Shown in pieces: positions 8,380 to 16,635 of a stretch of DNA of 64,000 nt. Numbering within the stretch: the first letter of the stretch is position 1; each line of letters opens with the position of its first letter. A program made the position numbers and the translations under genes. The DNA comes from DATGLG01 sp035294245 (GTDB lineage Bacteria > Pseudomonadota > Alphaproteobacteria > JACZXZ01). The notes below the pieces were generated by a model. It was given only the letters and a program-made list of their open reading frames with translations. It was not told where the DNA came from and searched no databases. Where the stretch lies: positions 124,001 through 188,000 of the forward strand of contig DATGLG010000012.1 in the NCBI GenBank assembly GCA_035294245.1. The letters are read 5' to 3'.

Positions 8380-9170
8380 CCGCCGCAGCATCCCTCACGC
8401 GCCCCGCTATCCGGCCCCTCGCGGGCGGCCGCAACCTGGTCGCCATCGCCTCGGGCAAGGGCGGCGTGGGCAAGACCTGGTTCGCCATCACCCTCGCCCA
8501 CGCCTTGGCGCGCGCTGGCGATCGCGTGCTCCTCTTCGACGGCGATCTCGGCCTCGCCAATGTCGACATCCAGCTCGGCCTTACCCCGGAGCGCGACCTG
8601 GGCAGCGTGATCGCCGGTCGCGCGAGCCTCGCCGCCGCCGCCATTCCCGTCCCGGATGTCGGCTTTGACGTCATCGCCGGCCAATCAGGCTCCACCTCCC
8701 TCGCCGCTTTGCCGCGGGAGCAGCTCCGCGCCCTCAGCGAAGACCTGGCGGCCCTCGGCGAGCGCTATGACCGCGTCATTCTCGACCTCGGAGCCGGCAT
8801 CGAGGAAACGGTCCGCACCCTCGCGACCCGGGCGCGGCTCTGCCTCGTCGTGACCACCGACGAGCCGACGGCGCTCACCGACGCCTATGCCTTCATCAAG
8901 CTCATGACGCGGGACCACACCGCCGCCGACCTGCGCATCGTCGTCAACCAAGTGGCCTCGCCCGCCGCCGGCGAGCGGACCTATGCGACCTTGCGCAAGG
9001 CCTGCGAGGGCTTCCTCAAGCTTTCGCCGCCGCTCGCCGGCGTGGTGCGGCACGACCGCCGCGTCGGCGACAGCATCCGCTTGCAGACCTCGCTGCTGAC
9101 GCGTTTCCCGGGGAGCGAGGCCGCCGCGGATGTGGAGGCCGTGGCCCGCCGCCTGTTTTCCCCCGGCTAA
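8376..9170 (+). CDS. flhG: FlhG/FleN-type MinD-like ATPase (flagellar number regulator)
   Basis: This 264-residue ParA/MinD-family ATPase has a deviant Walker A (SGKGGVGKTWFA, from residue 27), a switch I/Walker A' region (LFDGDLGLANVDIQLG) and a Walker B (RVILDLGAGIEETV). MinD-like proteins next to FlhF, called FlhG, FleN or MotR, limit flagellar number by stimulating the FlhF GTPase and restraining activators. The start codon overlaps the flhF stop as ATGA, indicating translational coupling. The C-terminus ends at PG with no obvious membrane-targeting helix. MinD itself is a possible mis-reading, but the missing C-terminal amphipathic helix and the flagellar context make FlhG the better call. 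Confidence 0.9.
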   Translation: MTAAASLTRPAIRPLAGGRNLVAIASGKGGVGKTWFAITLAHALARAGDRVLLFDGDLGLANVDIQLGLTPERDLGSVIAGRASLAAAAIPVPDVGFDVIAGQSGSTSLAALPREQLRALSEDLAALGERYDRVILDLGAGIEETVRTLATRARLCLVVTTDEPTALTDAYAFIKLMTRDHTAADLRIVVNQVASPAAGERTYATLRKACEGFLKLSPPLAGVVRHDRRVGDSIRLQTSLLTRFPGSEAAADVEAVARRLFSPG

Positions 9171-9190
9171 GTCCATAGAGGAGGCTGGCC

Positions 9191-10936
9191 GTGACCAATG
9201 TTGCCGCCGCGCCCCCGCCCACCACCCTGCTTGGAACGACGACCGGAACCCAGATCGTCGCCGTGCTCGATGCCAATCCGGCCCTCGCCCATCTCGACCC
9301 GGGCGGCATCGTCGAGGGCGTGGTCGTCGGGCGCGATGCGCGCGGCCAGACCGTCATCGAGACCGCCTTCGGCCAGATCTCGTTCAGCTCGCGCCTCAAT
9401 CTCGCGATCGGCAGCAAGGTGGTGCTGGAGATCCAGAGCACCGGCGCACGCCTCGCCGCCATCGTGCTCTCGGTCGACGGTCAACCCGTGGCGCTGCTCG
9501 CGCGCGCTTCGGCAGCACCTCTGCCTCCTTTGCCCGACTTGGCGAGTCCGCCGGGACGCGCCGCGGCATCCCTATCGCCCTCGACGCCGTTAGAATCGGC
9601 GCCGGTCACCGAGGTCACGCTGTCCACGGGCGTCGTGGCGACGGCGACCCTGCTGCAGCCCGCCTCGCCTGCACGGGTGCCTTCTGTCAAAGCCGAGAGC
9701 GCCCCCGCCGCCGTCGCGAATTCGACCTCGCGGCCGCCATCCTCTGCGCCCGCCTCATCACCGTCCCGCCCGGCCGCGGCAATCTTCGCCGGTGGCGGGG
9801 CGCACCCGGCACTGCCGCCCGCCTTCACCGCAGCACCGCTTCCCGCCGGAAGCCGGTTCTCGGTGCGGATCGCGGCCATCGAGCCGCCCGCCTCGCAGCC
9901 CGGCGATACGGCCGCGCCGCCGCCGCCCATGGCTGCGGGCCCGATCGCATTCCCCGCGATCGGGGAACGCGCAGACCCTCCGGGCGATCACCCGCCCGAG
10001 CCACAGCCTCCGGGCGCGTCTTTGCCCGCGGTCACCGGCGCTCGGACACCGCCTGCGTTACGCGGCAACGCTGCCGCGCTGGAGGGCGTTGTGATCGGCC
10101 GCGACGGCAATGGCCAGACGGCGATTCAGACGCCACTCGGCATCGTCGAGCTGCCCCTTCCATCGGAGCCGCTGGCGGGCTCCCGGATCGTCCTCGAGCT
10201 GCTCGGCCCACCCCAGCTTCCGCAGCCCGCCCCCGAAAGCCGGGATGGGGGTGAGGTGATCGGCCTCAGTCGGGCCTGGCCGGCGCTCCGCGAAGCCGTA
10301 GCGGCGCTGGCGGATGGCGCCGCCGATCCGGCGCACCCGCCCTTCTCCGGCCTGCCTCGGCCCGGTGACGGGCTTGCGCTCGGCATTCTGCGCTTCGCCG
10401 CCGCACTCGAAAACGGGGAGAGCGCGATCTGGCTCGACGATGCGACCGCGCGCCAGCTTGCCGCGCGCGACAGCGGCGCCTTGGCGAGCCGTATCGCGGA
10501 CGACTTTGCGCATCTCGCGGCACTCGCCTCGGAGGGCGGCAGCGGCGAGTGGCGCGCCTTCTTCATCCCCGTCTGGAGCGAAAGCCAGCTGTTCCAGCTC
10601 CGGCTCTTCCTGCGCCGCGAGCAGGCGCGGCCGGATGCCGGCGCGGCGAAGGCGGCCTCGACGGGTCGGCGCTTCATCATCGAGCTCGACCTCGACAGGC
10701 TCGGCGCCATGCAGCTCGACGCCTTCGTCAAGGGGCGGCGGCTGAGTCTTATTCTGCGCAGTCATCGACCGCTCCCGCGCGCGCTGCGGGAGGAGCTTGC
10801 GGATATTTTCGCTAGCGCCAATGCGGCGGCCGGGCTCGACGGCACCCTCGGCTTCGAGGAAGGGCTGGCCCGCTTCCCGCTGGCGCCGATCGATTCGCTG
10901 CGCAGGCTCGGGGCGAGCGAGAGCGTCGTCGTCTAG
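9191..10936 (+). CDS. FliK-like flagellar hook-length control protein with an internal repeat
   Basis: This 581-residue protein starts at a GTG preceded by AGAGGAGG seven bases upstream. The C-terminal third (about 450-570) matches the FliK hook-length domain: FIIELDLDRLGAMQLDAF followed by LSLILRSHRPL. In the family this region touches FlhB and switches export from hook to filament. The middle is a long proline/alanine-rich, probably disordered stretch, as expected for a molecular ruler. Two copies of a roughly 45-residue module flank it: VEGVVVGRDARGQT at about 41-54 and LEGVVIGRDGNGQT at about 297-310. The stop TAG is shared in part with the stop of fliJ on the other strand (CTAG). FliK is poorly conserved, so the name is given as -like. 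Confidence 0.72.
   Translation: MTNVAAAPPPTTLLGTTTGTQIVAVLDANPALAHLDPGGIVEGVVVGRDARGQTVIETAFGQISFSSRLNLAIGSKVVLEIQSTGARLAAIVLSVDGQPVALLARASAAPLPPLPDLASPPGRAAASLSPSTPLESAPVTEVTLSTGVVATATLLQPASPARVPSVKAESAPAAVANSTSRPPSSAPASSPSRPAAAIFAGGGAHPALPPAFTAAPLPAGSRFSVRIAAIEPPASQPGDTAAPPPPMAAGPIAFPAIGERADPPGDHPPEPQPPGASLPAVTGARTPPALRGNAAALEGVVIGRDGNGQTAIQTPLGIVELPLPSEPLAGSRIVLELLGPPQLPQPAPESRDGGEVIGLSRAWPALREAVAALADGAADPAHPPFSGLPRPGDGLALGILRFAAALENGESAIWLDDATARQLAARDSGALASRIADDFAHLAALASEGGSGEWRAFFIPVWSESQLFQLRLFLRREQARPDAGAAKAASTGRRFIIELDLDRLGAMQLDAFVKGRRLSLILRSHRPLPRALREELADIFASANAAAGLDGTLGFEEGLARFPLAPIDSLRRLGASESVVV
9308..10204 (+). repeat. Two diverged copies of a ~45-residue module inside the FliK-like gene
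   Basis: Copy A lies at about 9308-9475 and copy B at about 10079-10204. Both encode a beta-rich segment with the pattern EGVVxGRDxxGQTxIxTxxG followed by GSxxVLEx. Read by eye they share more than half of their positions, which suggests an internal duplication rather than chance. The DNA between them encodes the proline-rich linker. Confidence 0.7.
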
Positions 10937-11358
10937 GTCCCCTCGGCCTCCCGACGTCGATACATCGTCAATGCGATCTCGTCCTGGATCGCCTGATGGC
11001 GCCGCTCCGCCTCGCCGCGCAGCCGCTTGCGGTGGTTGTCGAGGGCGACGTCATAGCGCTTGAGCTCCTGATAGGCGGCCGCGACGGCTGCCGTGGCCTG
11101 GGCGATCAGCTCGTCCAGCTCGGCGAGCCGGGCGGCGAAGCCGGCGCGGCGCTCGAGAACGCGGCGTGCGTAGCGGGCATAGGCCCAGCCGCCCTCCAGG
11201 GAGCCGCGGGCGGCGCGCTGCTCCTCCAGGAGCTCGCGCTCCATGCGCTCTCGCTCCGCCTCGACGACGGCGCGCTGCGATTCCAGGGCCACGAGCTCCC
11301 GCCGCCGCTCGTCGAGCCGGGCGCGATGCAGCCGGATCAGGCTCCGAAGGGCTTTCAT
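10933..11358 (-). CDS. fliJ: Flagellar export chaperone FliJ
   Basis: This 141-residue protein is almost entirely charged and helical, with a heptad-like pattern from end to end, as in the two-helix coiled-coil FliJ family. FliJ escorts substrates and couples the FliI ATPase ring to FlhA. Typical elements are LIRLHRARLDERRRELVALE at the N-terminus and YARRVLERRAGFAARLAELD in the middle. It lies 25 bases downstream of fliI on the same strand, the standard fliI-fliJ pairing. The stop codon overlaps the stop of the FliK-like gene on the opposite strand. Low sequence conservation means the call depends on helix pattern, size and position. Confidence 0.86.
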   Translation of the reverse strand: MKALRSLIRLHRARLDERRRELVALESQRAVVEAERERMERELLEEQRAARGSLEGGWAYARYARRVLERRAGFAARLAELDELIAQATAAVAAAYQELKRYDVALDNHRKRLRGEAERRHQAIQDEIALTMYRRREAEGT

Positions 11359-11383
11359 CGCCGGCTAGCTATCGGGTCCCGCC

Positions 11384-12712
11384 TCACGGCGCTTCCATCC
11401 CCAGGATCTCGGCGAGCCGGCGATAGCCGCCAGCGAGATCGGCGCGCTCCTCCTTTTTCTGGGCGAGGAACTGCTCGAGCGCCGGATAATACTGAATCGC
11501 CTCGTCGACCTTGGCGTCGCTCCCCTTGCGATAGGCCCCGAGGCGGATCATCTCGGCCATGTCCTCGTAGACGGCGATGAGCTGGCGCGCCCGATCGACG
11601 AGGGCGTTCTCTACGGCGCTGTTGCAGCCGGGCATGGTGCGCGAGATGCTGCGCAGGAGATTGACGGAGGGATAGCGGCCGCGCTCCGCGATCGCGCGCT
11701 CGAGCACGATATGGCCGTCGAGGATCGAGCGCACCGCGTCCGCCACGGGCTCGTTGTGATCGTCGCCCTCGACGAGCACGGTGAAGAGGCCGGTGATGCT
11801 GCCCTGTCCCGCCAGCCCCGGACCCGCCCGCTCCAGGAGGCGCGGCAGCTCGGTGAAGACCGTCGGGGTGAAGCCCTTGCTGGTGGGCGGTTCGCCGGCC
11901 GCAAGCCCCAGCTCGCGCTGGGCGGTGGCGAAGCGCGTCAGGCTGTCCATCAGGCACAGGACTTCGAGCCCGCTGTCGCGGAAATACTCGGCGACGGTCA
12001 TGGTGAGATAGGCGGCCTGGCGCCGCATCAGCGCGGACTCATCCGAGGTCGCAACCACCACCACGCTGCGCTTGAGCCCTTCGGGGCCGAGATCGTCCTC
12101 GAGGAATTCCTGCACCTCGCGCCCGCGCTCGCCGATCAGGCCGATCACGGCGATGTCCGAGGCGGTGTAGCGCGCCAGCATCGAGAGCAGCACGGACTTG
12201 CCCACGCCCGAGCCGGCGAAGATGCCCATGCGCTGGCCCTTGCAGCAGGAGAGGAAGGTATTCAGGGCCCGCACGCCGAGGTCGAGCTTGCCGCCGACCC
12301 TCTGGCGCTGATGCGCCGGCGGCGGCGGATTGCGCAGGGCGTAGGCCGCGGTCCCGGATGGCAGCGGTCCCTTGCCGTCGATCGGCTCGCCGAGCGCATT
12401 GACCACGCGGCCGAGCCAGTGCCGCGACGGCCGCATCACCGGATCGGCGCTGACGATCTCCGCCTTGCAGCCGAGCCCGATCCCCTCGAGGGGGCCGAAG
12501 GGCATGAGCAGGGCCTGGCCCTGGCGAAAGCCAATCACCTCGCAAAGGACGCGGCGGCCGCCGCGACCCTCGATCTCGCAGCGGCTTCCGATCGAGAGGC
12601 GGCGCTCGACGCCGCCCAGCTCGACGAGCATGCCGAGGACCGCCGTGACGCGGCCGTAAAAGCGCTGCTCGGGCACTTGGCCGAGCTCGGCGAGAACCCT
12701 GTCCTTCAGCAA
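11384..12712 (-). CDS. fliI: Flagellar export ATPase FliI
   Basis: This 442-residue ATPase is related to the F1 beta subunit and energises unfolding and export of flagellar substrates. It has Walker A GIFAGSGVGKSVLL and Walker B VLCLMDSLTRFA, then the ASGEPPTSKG-like segment here read AAGEPPTSKGFTPTVF and a C-terminal domain ending LAEILGME. No ATG or GTG is available at the expected position. The frame is open upstream only to about 12817, and the only ordinary start there is the TTG at 12712, giving MLKDRVLAELGQ, which fits family N-termini. No good ribosome site precedes it, so the exact start is uncertain. It is divergent from ctrA and shares its control region. Confidence 0.95.
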   Translation of the reverse strand: MLKDRVLAELGQVPEQRFYGRVTAVLGMLVELGGVERRLSIGSRCEIEGRGGRRVLCEVIGFRQGQALLMPFGPLEGIGLGCKAEIVSADPVMRPSRHWLGRVVNALGEPIDGKGPLPSGTAAYALRNPPPPAHQRQRVGGKLDLGVRALNTFLSCCKGQRMGIFAGSGVGKSVLLSMLARYTASDIAVIGLIGERGREVQEFLEDDLGPEGLKRSVVVVATSDESALMRRQAAYLTMTVAEYFRDSGLEVLCLMDSLTRFATAQRELGLAAGEPPTSKGFTPTVFTELPRLLERAGPGLAGQGSITGLFTVLVEGDDHNEPVADAVRSILDGHIVLERAIAERGRYPSVNLLRSISRTMPGCNSAVENALVDRARQLIAVYEDMAEMIRLGAYRKGSDAKVDEAIQYYPALEQFLAQKKEERADLAGGYRRLAEILGMEAP

Positions 12713-12913
12713 GAGCGAGGCCTTGCGGGAAGCGGCGGCGGCCCGCTTCGGCCGCCCTTCCGCGACGGGGCGCGGTGACCTAAAATCATGCCGCGGATCA
12801 TGCTCCGGGCCCGCTTAAGGCTTGGTAAATTGGTGCCAAGCGTTAAAGAGTTTGTTAACCTTTCTGAAGGATCATGCTTAAGGTTAACATCGCGGCGCGC
12901 GTGGGGGATAGCA
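12713..12913. promoter_or_regulatory. fliI-ctrA divergent control region with clustered TTAA (CtrA-like) half-sites
   Basis: About 200 bases separate fliI from ctrA, and the ctrA-proximal 100 are strikingly AT-rich for this genome. TTAA occurs at 12815, 12843, 12855, 12878 and 12884. The site at 12815-12829 reads TTAA-N7-TAAA, one mismatch from the CtrA consensus TTAA-N7-TTAA. The pair at 12843-12858 has an eight-base spacer. Autoregulation of ctrA and CtrA control of flagellar genes are established in Caulobacter. That these are real CtrA sites is inferred. Confidence 0.6.
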
Positions 12914-13630
12914 ATGCGTGTTCTGCTCATCGAAGACGATTCATCGACCGCTCGCAGCATCGAATTGATGCTCAAGTCGGAAGGCTATATTTGCGACACC
13001 ACCGATCTCGGCGAGGACGGGCTCGAGATCGGCAAGCTCTATGATTACGACATCATCATTCTCGATCTGATGCTCCCGGACATCGACGGCTATGAGGTGC
13101 TGCGCCGGCTGCGCGCCGCGCGGGTCGGCACGCCGATCCTCATCCTTTCCGGCCTGGCCGAGCTCGACAACAAGCTCAAGGGACTCGGCTTCGGGGCCGA
13201 CGACTATTTGACGAAGCCCTTCGACAAGCGCGAGCTGATCGCCCGTATCCAGGCGATCGTGCGCCGCTCCAAGGGCCATTCCGACTCGGTGATCAAGACC
13301 GGCCGCCTCGTCGTCAACTTGGACACCCGCACGGTCGAGGTGGACAACCAGCCGCTCCATCTCACCGGCAAGGAATACGGCATCCTCGAGCTGCTTTCGC
13401 TGCGGAAGGGAACGACGCTGACCAAGGAGATGTTCCTCAACCATCTCTATGGCGGCATGGACGAGCCGGAGCTCAAGATCATCGACGTCTTCGTCTGCAA
13501 GCTACGCAAGAAGCTTGCCGCCGCCACGGGCGGGGAGAACTACATCGAGACCGTGTGGGGGCGCGGCTACGTGTTGCGCGATCCTCAGGCCGCGGAGCTC
13601 GAGAGCGAGCAGCGCGTCGCCGCACATTGA
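12914..13630 (+). CDS. ctrA: Cell-cycle response regulator CtrA
   Basis: This 238-residue OmpR-family regulator starts at the ATG giving MRVLLIEDDSS; the frame is open further upstream but that part reads as leader. The receiver has the acidic pair at 7-9, phospho-acceptor Asp51 in LDLMLPDIDGY and a conserved Lys in LTKPFDKREL. The winged-helix domain (about 125-230) carries HLTGKEYGILELLSLRKGT and VWGRGYVLRDP, almost word for word the CtrA signature. CtrA is phosphorylated through CckA and ChpT and controls division, motility and its own gene. chpT lies 6.1 kb away in this window, with the che operon between. The length and Asp51 position match Caulobacter CtrA. Confidence 0.97.
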   Translation: MRVLLIEDDSSTARSIELMLKSEGYICDTTDLGEDGLEIGKLYDYDIIILDLMLPDIDGYEVLRRLRAARVGTPILILSGLAELDNKLKGLGFGADDYLTKPFDKRELIARIQAIVRRSKGHSDSVIKTGRLVVNLDTRTVEVDNQPLHLTGKEYGILELLSLRKGTTLTKEMFLNHLYGGMDEPELKIIDVFVCKLRKKLAAATGGENYIETVWGRGYVLRDPQAAELESEQRVAAH

Positions 13631-13635
13631 ACCGG

Positions 13636-13663
13636 CGGAGCCGCGGCATCGGCTGCGGCTCCG
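13636..13663. terminator. Candidate hairpin between convergent ctrA and cheR
   Basis: A perfect nine-base stem (CGGAGCCGC and GCGGCTCCG) encloses a ten-base loop just after the ctrA stop and before the cheR stop on the other strand. No T-run follows on either strand, so it is not a classical intrinsic terminator. It could help stop transcription from both sides or stabilise 3' ends. Confidence 0.4.
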
Positions 13664-13715
13664 TCGGCGCTCCTTCCCTCGACATCGAGACGACAGATTC
13701 GCCGCGGCGCCCGCG

Positions 13716-14555
13716 TCAGACGGCGGCGCGCGCCTGCGCCGCCGCGGCGCTGACCGCATAGATCCCCCGCTCGGCGGGAAAAGGCTGGAAGCGGTCGGTG
13801 ATGCCGAGCACCGTCTCGGCGCCGCCGAGATAGAGGAAGCCGTCATCGGGCATGACCTGACGGATGCGCTCGAGCACCCGGGCCTTGGTCTGCTGGTCGA
13901 AGTAAATAAGGACGTTGCGGCAGAAGACGACGTCGAAGCTGCCGAGGATGCGCGGGTCGTCGAGCAGGTTGAATTCCCGGAACTGCACCATCGCCCGGAT
14001 CGCCGGGTCGATCTGCCAGCGCTCGCCGTCCTGCTTGAAGTACTTCACGAGGAGGCTGATCGGGAGACCGCGCTGCACCTCGAACTGCGAATAGATTCCG
14101 GCTTTCGCCTTGGCCAGGATGTCCCGCGAGATGTCCGTGGCGACGATCTCGTAGCGCCAGCCGCTCAGCTTGGCCGCGTGCTCGCGCAGCAGCATGGCGA
14201 CGGAATAGGGCTCCTGCCCGCTCGAGGCGGCCGCGCTCCAGATGCGGAAGCTGCGGCTCGCCGCGCGCGTCTTGATCAGGTGCGGCAAGACCAGCGAGAC
14301 GAATTGGTCGAAGGGCTTCTTGTCGCGAAAGAAGAACGACTCGTTCGTCGTCATCGCATCGACGACATCGCCGACGAGAGCCTCGCGCCCGCCCGCGCGC
14401 AAGGCGCCAACGAGCTCGTCGAGATCCTTGAGGCCGTGATTGCGCGCCACCGGGACCAGCCGGTTCTCGAGCAGGTAGCCCTTGTCCTCGCCGATGACGA
14501 GGCCCGAGCGCTCGCGCAGGAGGCGGCTGAGATATTGGAAATCGTCCGGCTTCAT
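13716..14555 (-). CDS. cheR: Chemotaxis methyltransferase CheR
   Basis: This 279-residue protein methylates glutamates on chemoreceptors using S-adenosylmethionine. The start ATG at 14555 overlaps the cheB stop as ATGA and gives MKPDDFQYLSRLL. The N-terminal helical domain is followed by the SAM-binding domain, with TNESFFFRDKKPFDQF, RIWSAAASSGQEPYSVAM and VVFCRNVLIYFD. The last is the typical CheR catalytic-domain motif. It is the final gene of the minus-strand che operon and converges with ctrA. The longer frame upstream is only the cheB gene read in another phase. Confidence 0.96.
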   Translation of the reverse strand: MKPDDFQYLSRLLRERSGLVIGEDKGYLLENRLVPVARNHGLKDLDELVGALRAGGREALVGDVVDAMTTNESFFFRDKKPFDQFVSLVLPHLIKTRAASRSFRIWSAAASSGQEPYSVAMLLREHAAKLSGWRYEIVATDISRDILAKAKAGIYSQFEVQRGLPISLLVKYFKQDGERWQIDPAIRAMVQFREFNLLDDPRILGSFDVVFCRNVLIYFDQQTKARVLERIRQVMPDDGFLYLGGAETVLGITDRFQPFPAERGIYAVSAAAAQARAAV

Positions 14556-15706
14556 ATCCGCCCCTCGAGCACGAATTTCTGCACGAAGGCGGGAATCTCG
14601 CCGACCGGCAGAATGGCCGCGCAAATGCCGGCCTGGGCCGCCGCACCCGGCATGCCCCAGACCACGCTCGTCGCCTCGTCCTGGGCCACCACGGTCCCGC
14701 CGGAATCGGCAAGGGTGCGCGCGCCGCTCAGGCCGTCCTGCCCCATCCCCGTCAGGACGAGGACGAGGACCTTGCCGCCGCAGGCTTCCGCCAGGCTGCG
14801 CAGCATCGGATCGGCGGCCGGCCGGCAGAAATTCTCGGGCGGCCCCTTGTCGAGCTTGGCGATGAGGCGTCCGCCCTTGTTCTCGCCGAGCAAATGGAAG
14901 TCGCCCGGCGCGATATAGATATGGCCGGGCAGGATTGGCTCGCCATCCGCCGCCTCGCGGCAAGGGCGCTTGCTCTGGCGGGCAAGATGCTCGGCGAGGA
15001 TGGTGGTGAAGGTGGGCGGCATATGCTGGGTCACGACGATGGGGAGCGTCATGCGCGGATCGAGCCCGCCCAGCACGGTCATGAGCGCCTGGGGGCCGCC
15101 CGTCGAGCTGGCGATGGCCAGAAGCTCGGGACGCGCCGCACCCGGGCGCCTTAGCGGCATCGGACGGCGTGTCGGCGCCTGCGCCGGCCCCGGTGCCGTG
15201 GCCTCGCCGGGGCGCAGCGCGCGCGCCGAGACGCGGCCGGCGCCGCCGCGCCGGACGGCGCCGAGCCCCTTGACCTTGCCGAGCAGCTCGCGCTGGAAAT
15301 CGGCGGCGCCGACCAGCTCGCGGGTGGCGGTCGGCTTGGCGAGATAGTCGGCAGCACCGGCGGCCAGCGCCTTGATGCTGATCTCCGCGTTCCGCTTGGT
15401 AAGCGTGGAGGCCATGATCACCTTGATCGTGGGATCCAGCTCGAGCAGCTTGCCGAGCGCGGTCATGCCGTCCATGACCGGCATCTCGATATCGAGGACC
15501 ACGACCTCGATCTTGTTCCGCTGGGCGGCGTTCAGCGCCTGAAGGCCGTTTCCAACCGACGCCACCACCTCGATCTCGGGATCGGCCTCGAGAGCGCGCG
15601 TGATGAGCCCGCGGACCACGACGGAGTCGTCGACGATCATGACCCGGTAAGGCCCCGGCCGCTCCTCGGGCGCGGCGGCGCTCGCCTCGACGATCGCGGG
15701 GGCCAT
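14552..15706 (-). CDS. cheB: Chemotaxis methylesterase CheB
   Basis: This 384-residue protein has an N-terminal receiver and a C-terminal methylesterase, which removes methyl groups from receptors during adaptation. The receiver has the acidic pair in VMIVDDS and phospho-acceptor Asp72 in LDIEMPVMDG. A proline/arginine-rich linker (about 150-190) follows. The esterase shows the catalytic Ser in ASSTGGPQ (Ser201), His228 in TQHMP and Asp324 in TGMGQDG. The ATG at 15706 overlaps the cheY stop by one base (TGATG), which decides the start. Domain order and catalytic triad are complete, so the enzyme should be active. Confidence 0.97.
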   Translation of the reverse strand: MAPAIVEASAAAPEERPGPYRVMIVDDSVVVRGLITRALEADPEIEVVASVGNGLQALNAAQRNKIEVVVLDIEMPVMDGMTALGKLLELDPTIKVIMASTLTKRNAEISIKALAAGAADYLAKPTATRELVGAADFQRELLGKVKGLGAVRRGGAGRVSARALRPGEATAPGPAQAPTRRPMPLRRPGAARPELLAIASSTGGPQALMTVLGGLDPRMTLPIVVTQHMPPTFTTILAEHLARQSKRPCREAADGEPILPGHIYIAPGDFHLLGENKGGRLIAKLDKGPPENFCRPAADPMLRSLAEACGGKVLVLVLTGMGQDGLSGARTLADSGGTVVAQDEATSVVWGMPGAAAQAGICAAILPVGEIPAFVQKFVLEGRI

Positions 15707-16071
15707 CAGATCAATCCCACCTGCTCGAATTTCGCTTGAATGATCTCGCTGTCGAACGGCTTCATGATGTATTCGTCGGCGCCCGCCGCGAGCGCTTCCT
15801 GGATGTGGGTGAGATCGTTCTCGGTCGTGCAGAACACCACCACCGGCTGATCGCCGCCGCTCGTCCCCCGCAGCGTCTTGAGAAACTCGAGGCCGTTCAT
15901 CACGGGCATGTTCCAATCGAGGAGGATGGCATCCGGCATGCGTTCGCGGCAGGCGTCCATCGCCATCTTGCCGTCGGCCGCTTCCGTGATCTCGAAATTC
16001 AGCCCTTCGAGAATGCGACGCGCGACCAGTCGGACGACCTTGGAATCATCGACGACAAGGCAGGTCTTCAT
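15706..16071 (-). CDS. cheY: Chemotaxis response regulator CheY
   Basis: This 121-residue single-domain receiver carries the signal from CheA to the flagellar switch. It has the acidic pair in VVDDSKVVR, phospho-acceptor Asp52 in LLDWNMPVMNG, a Thr in FCTTEND and Lys in IMKPFDSE. The close match MKTCLVVDDSKVVR is typical of alphaproteobacterial CheY. It lies between cheW (54 bases upstream) and cheB (one-base overlap) and belongs to the che operon. A role as phosphate sink cannot be excluded, since no cheZ or second cheY is visible. Confidence 0.95.
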   Translation of the reverse strand: MKTCLVVDDSKVVRLVARRILEGLNFEITEAADGKMAMDACRERMPDAILLDWNMPVMNGLEFLKTLRGTSGGDQPVVVFCTTENDLTHIQEALAAGADEYIMKPFDSEIIQAKFEQVGLI

Positions 16072-16125
16072 GAACTCGCTCCGCAGCTTGCGGCCGTCAT
16101 CAGAGACGCATGCTCATGCTCCGGG

Positions 16126-16635
16126 TCACGCCGCCTCGGCGCGCCGGAACTGGAGAAGGCGCTCGACATCGAGCACGATCATGAGCTGGTCCTTGAGGCG
16201 GTAGATGCCGGCCGAAACCTCGCGCCAACGCACGCTCAAGGTCGCTGGATTGCGCTCGAAATCCTCGGGCGGCAGGCTCAAGACCTCGCCCACCTGGTCG
16301 ATCACCAGGCTATAGAGCTCGCCGCCATACTCCACCACGACATTCATGCTCCCTGCCTCGGCCTCGCGCGGCGGGAGCCCCAGCCTGCGGCGGACATCGA
16401 TGACGGTGACGATGCGGCCGCGCAGGTTGAGGGCGCCGGCGACCTCGGGCGGGGCCAGCGGAATGCGGGTGATGCGCTGGGGGCCCAGCACGTCCTGGAC
16501 GGTAAGCACGGGAATCCCGAACAGCTGATCCGCGATGACGATTGTCACGAACTCGCTCTGGCCGCCCGCGGATGCGGCGCGCCCGGCTCCCGCCTCGCGC
16601 TTCTTTCTCGCCTGCTTCTTCGTCGTCTTGGTCAT
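16126..16635 (-). CDS. cheW: Chemotaxis adaptor CheW
   Basis: This 169-residue protein links chemoreceptors to CheA. A basic 25-residue leader (MTKTTKKQARKKREAG) is longer than in most CheW proteins. The SH3-like CheW domain follows: FVTIVIADQLFGIPV, then ITRIPLAPPEVAGALNLRG, VIDVRRRLGLPP and LVIDQVGEVLSLP. The start ATG at 16635 overlaps the cheA stop as ATGA. The basic leader could alter array packing, but nothing in the sequence shows this. No methyl-accepting receptor gene lies in the window. Confidence 0.95.
   Translation of the reverse strand: MTKTTKKQARKKREAGAGRAASAGGQSEFVTIVIADQLFGIPVLTVQDVLGPQRITRIPLAPPEVAGALNLRGRIVTVIDVRRRLGLPPREAEAGSMNVVVEYGGELYSLVIDQVGEVLSLPPEDFERNPATLSVRWREVSAGIYRLKDQLMIVLDVERLLQFRRAEAA

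Noticed and set aside
9184..9203. Sigma-54-like TGG...TTGC words ahead of the FliK-like gene
   Set aside because: Spacing between the GG and GC dinucleotides is 14 instead of 10 bases.
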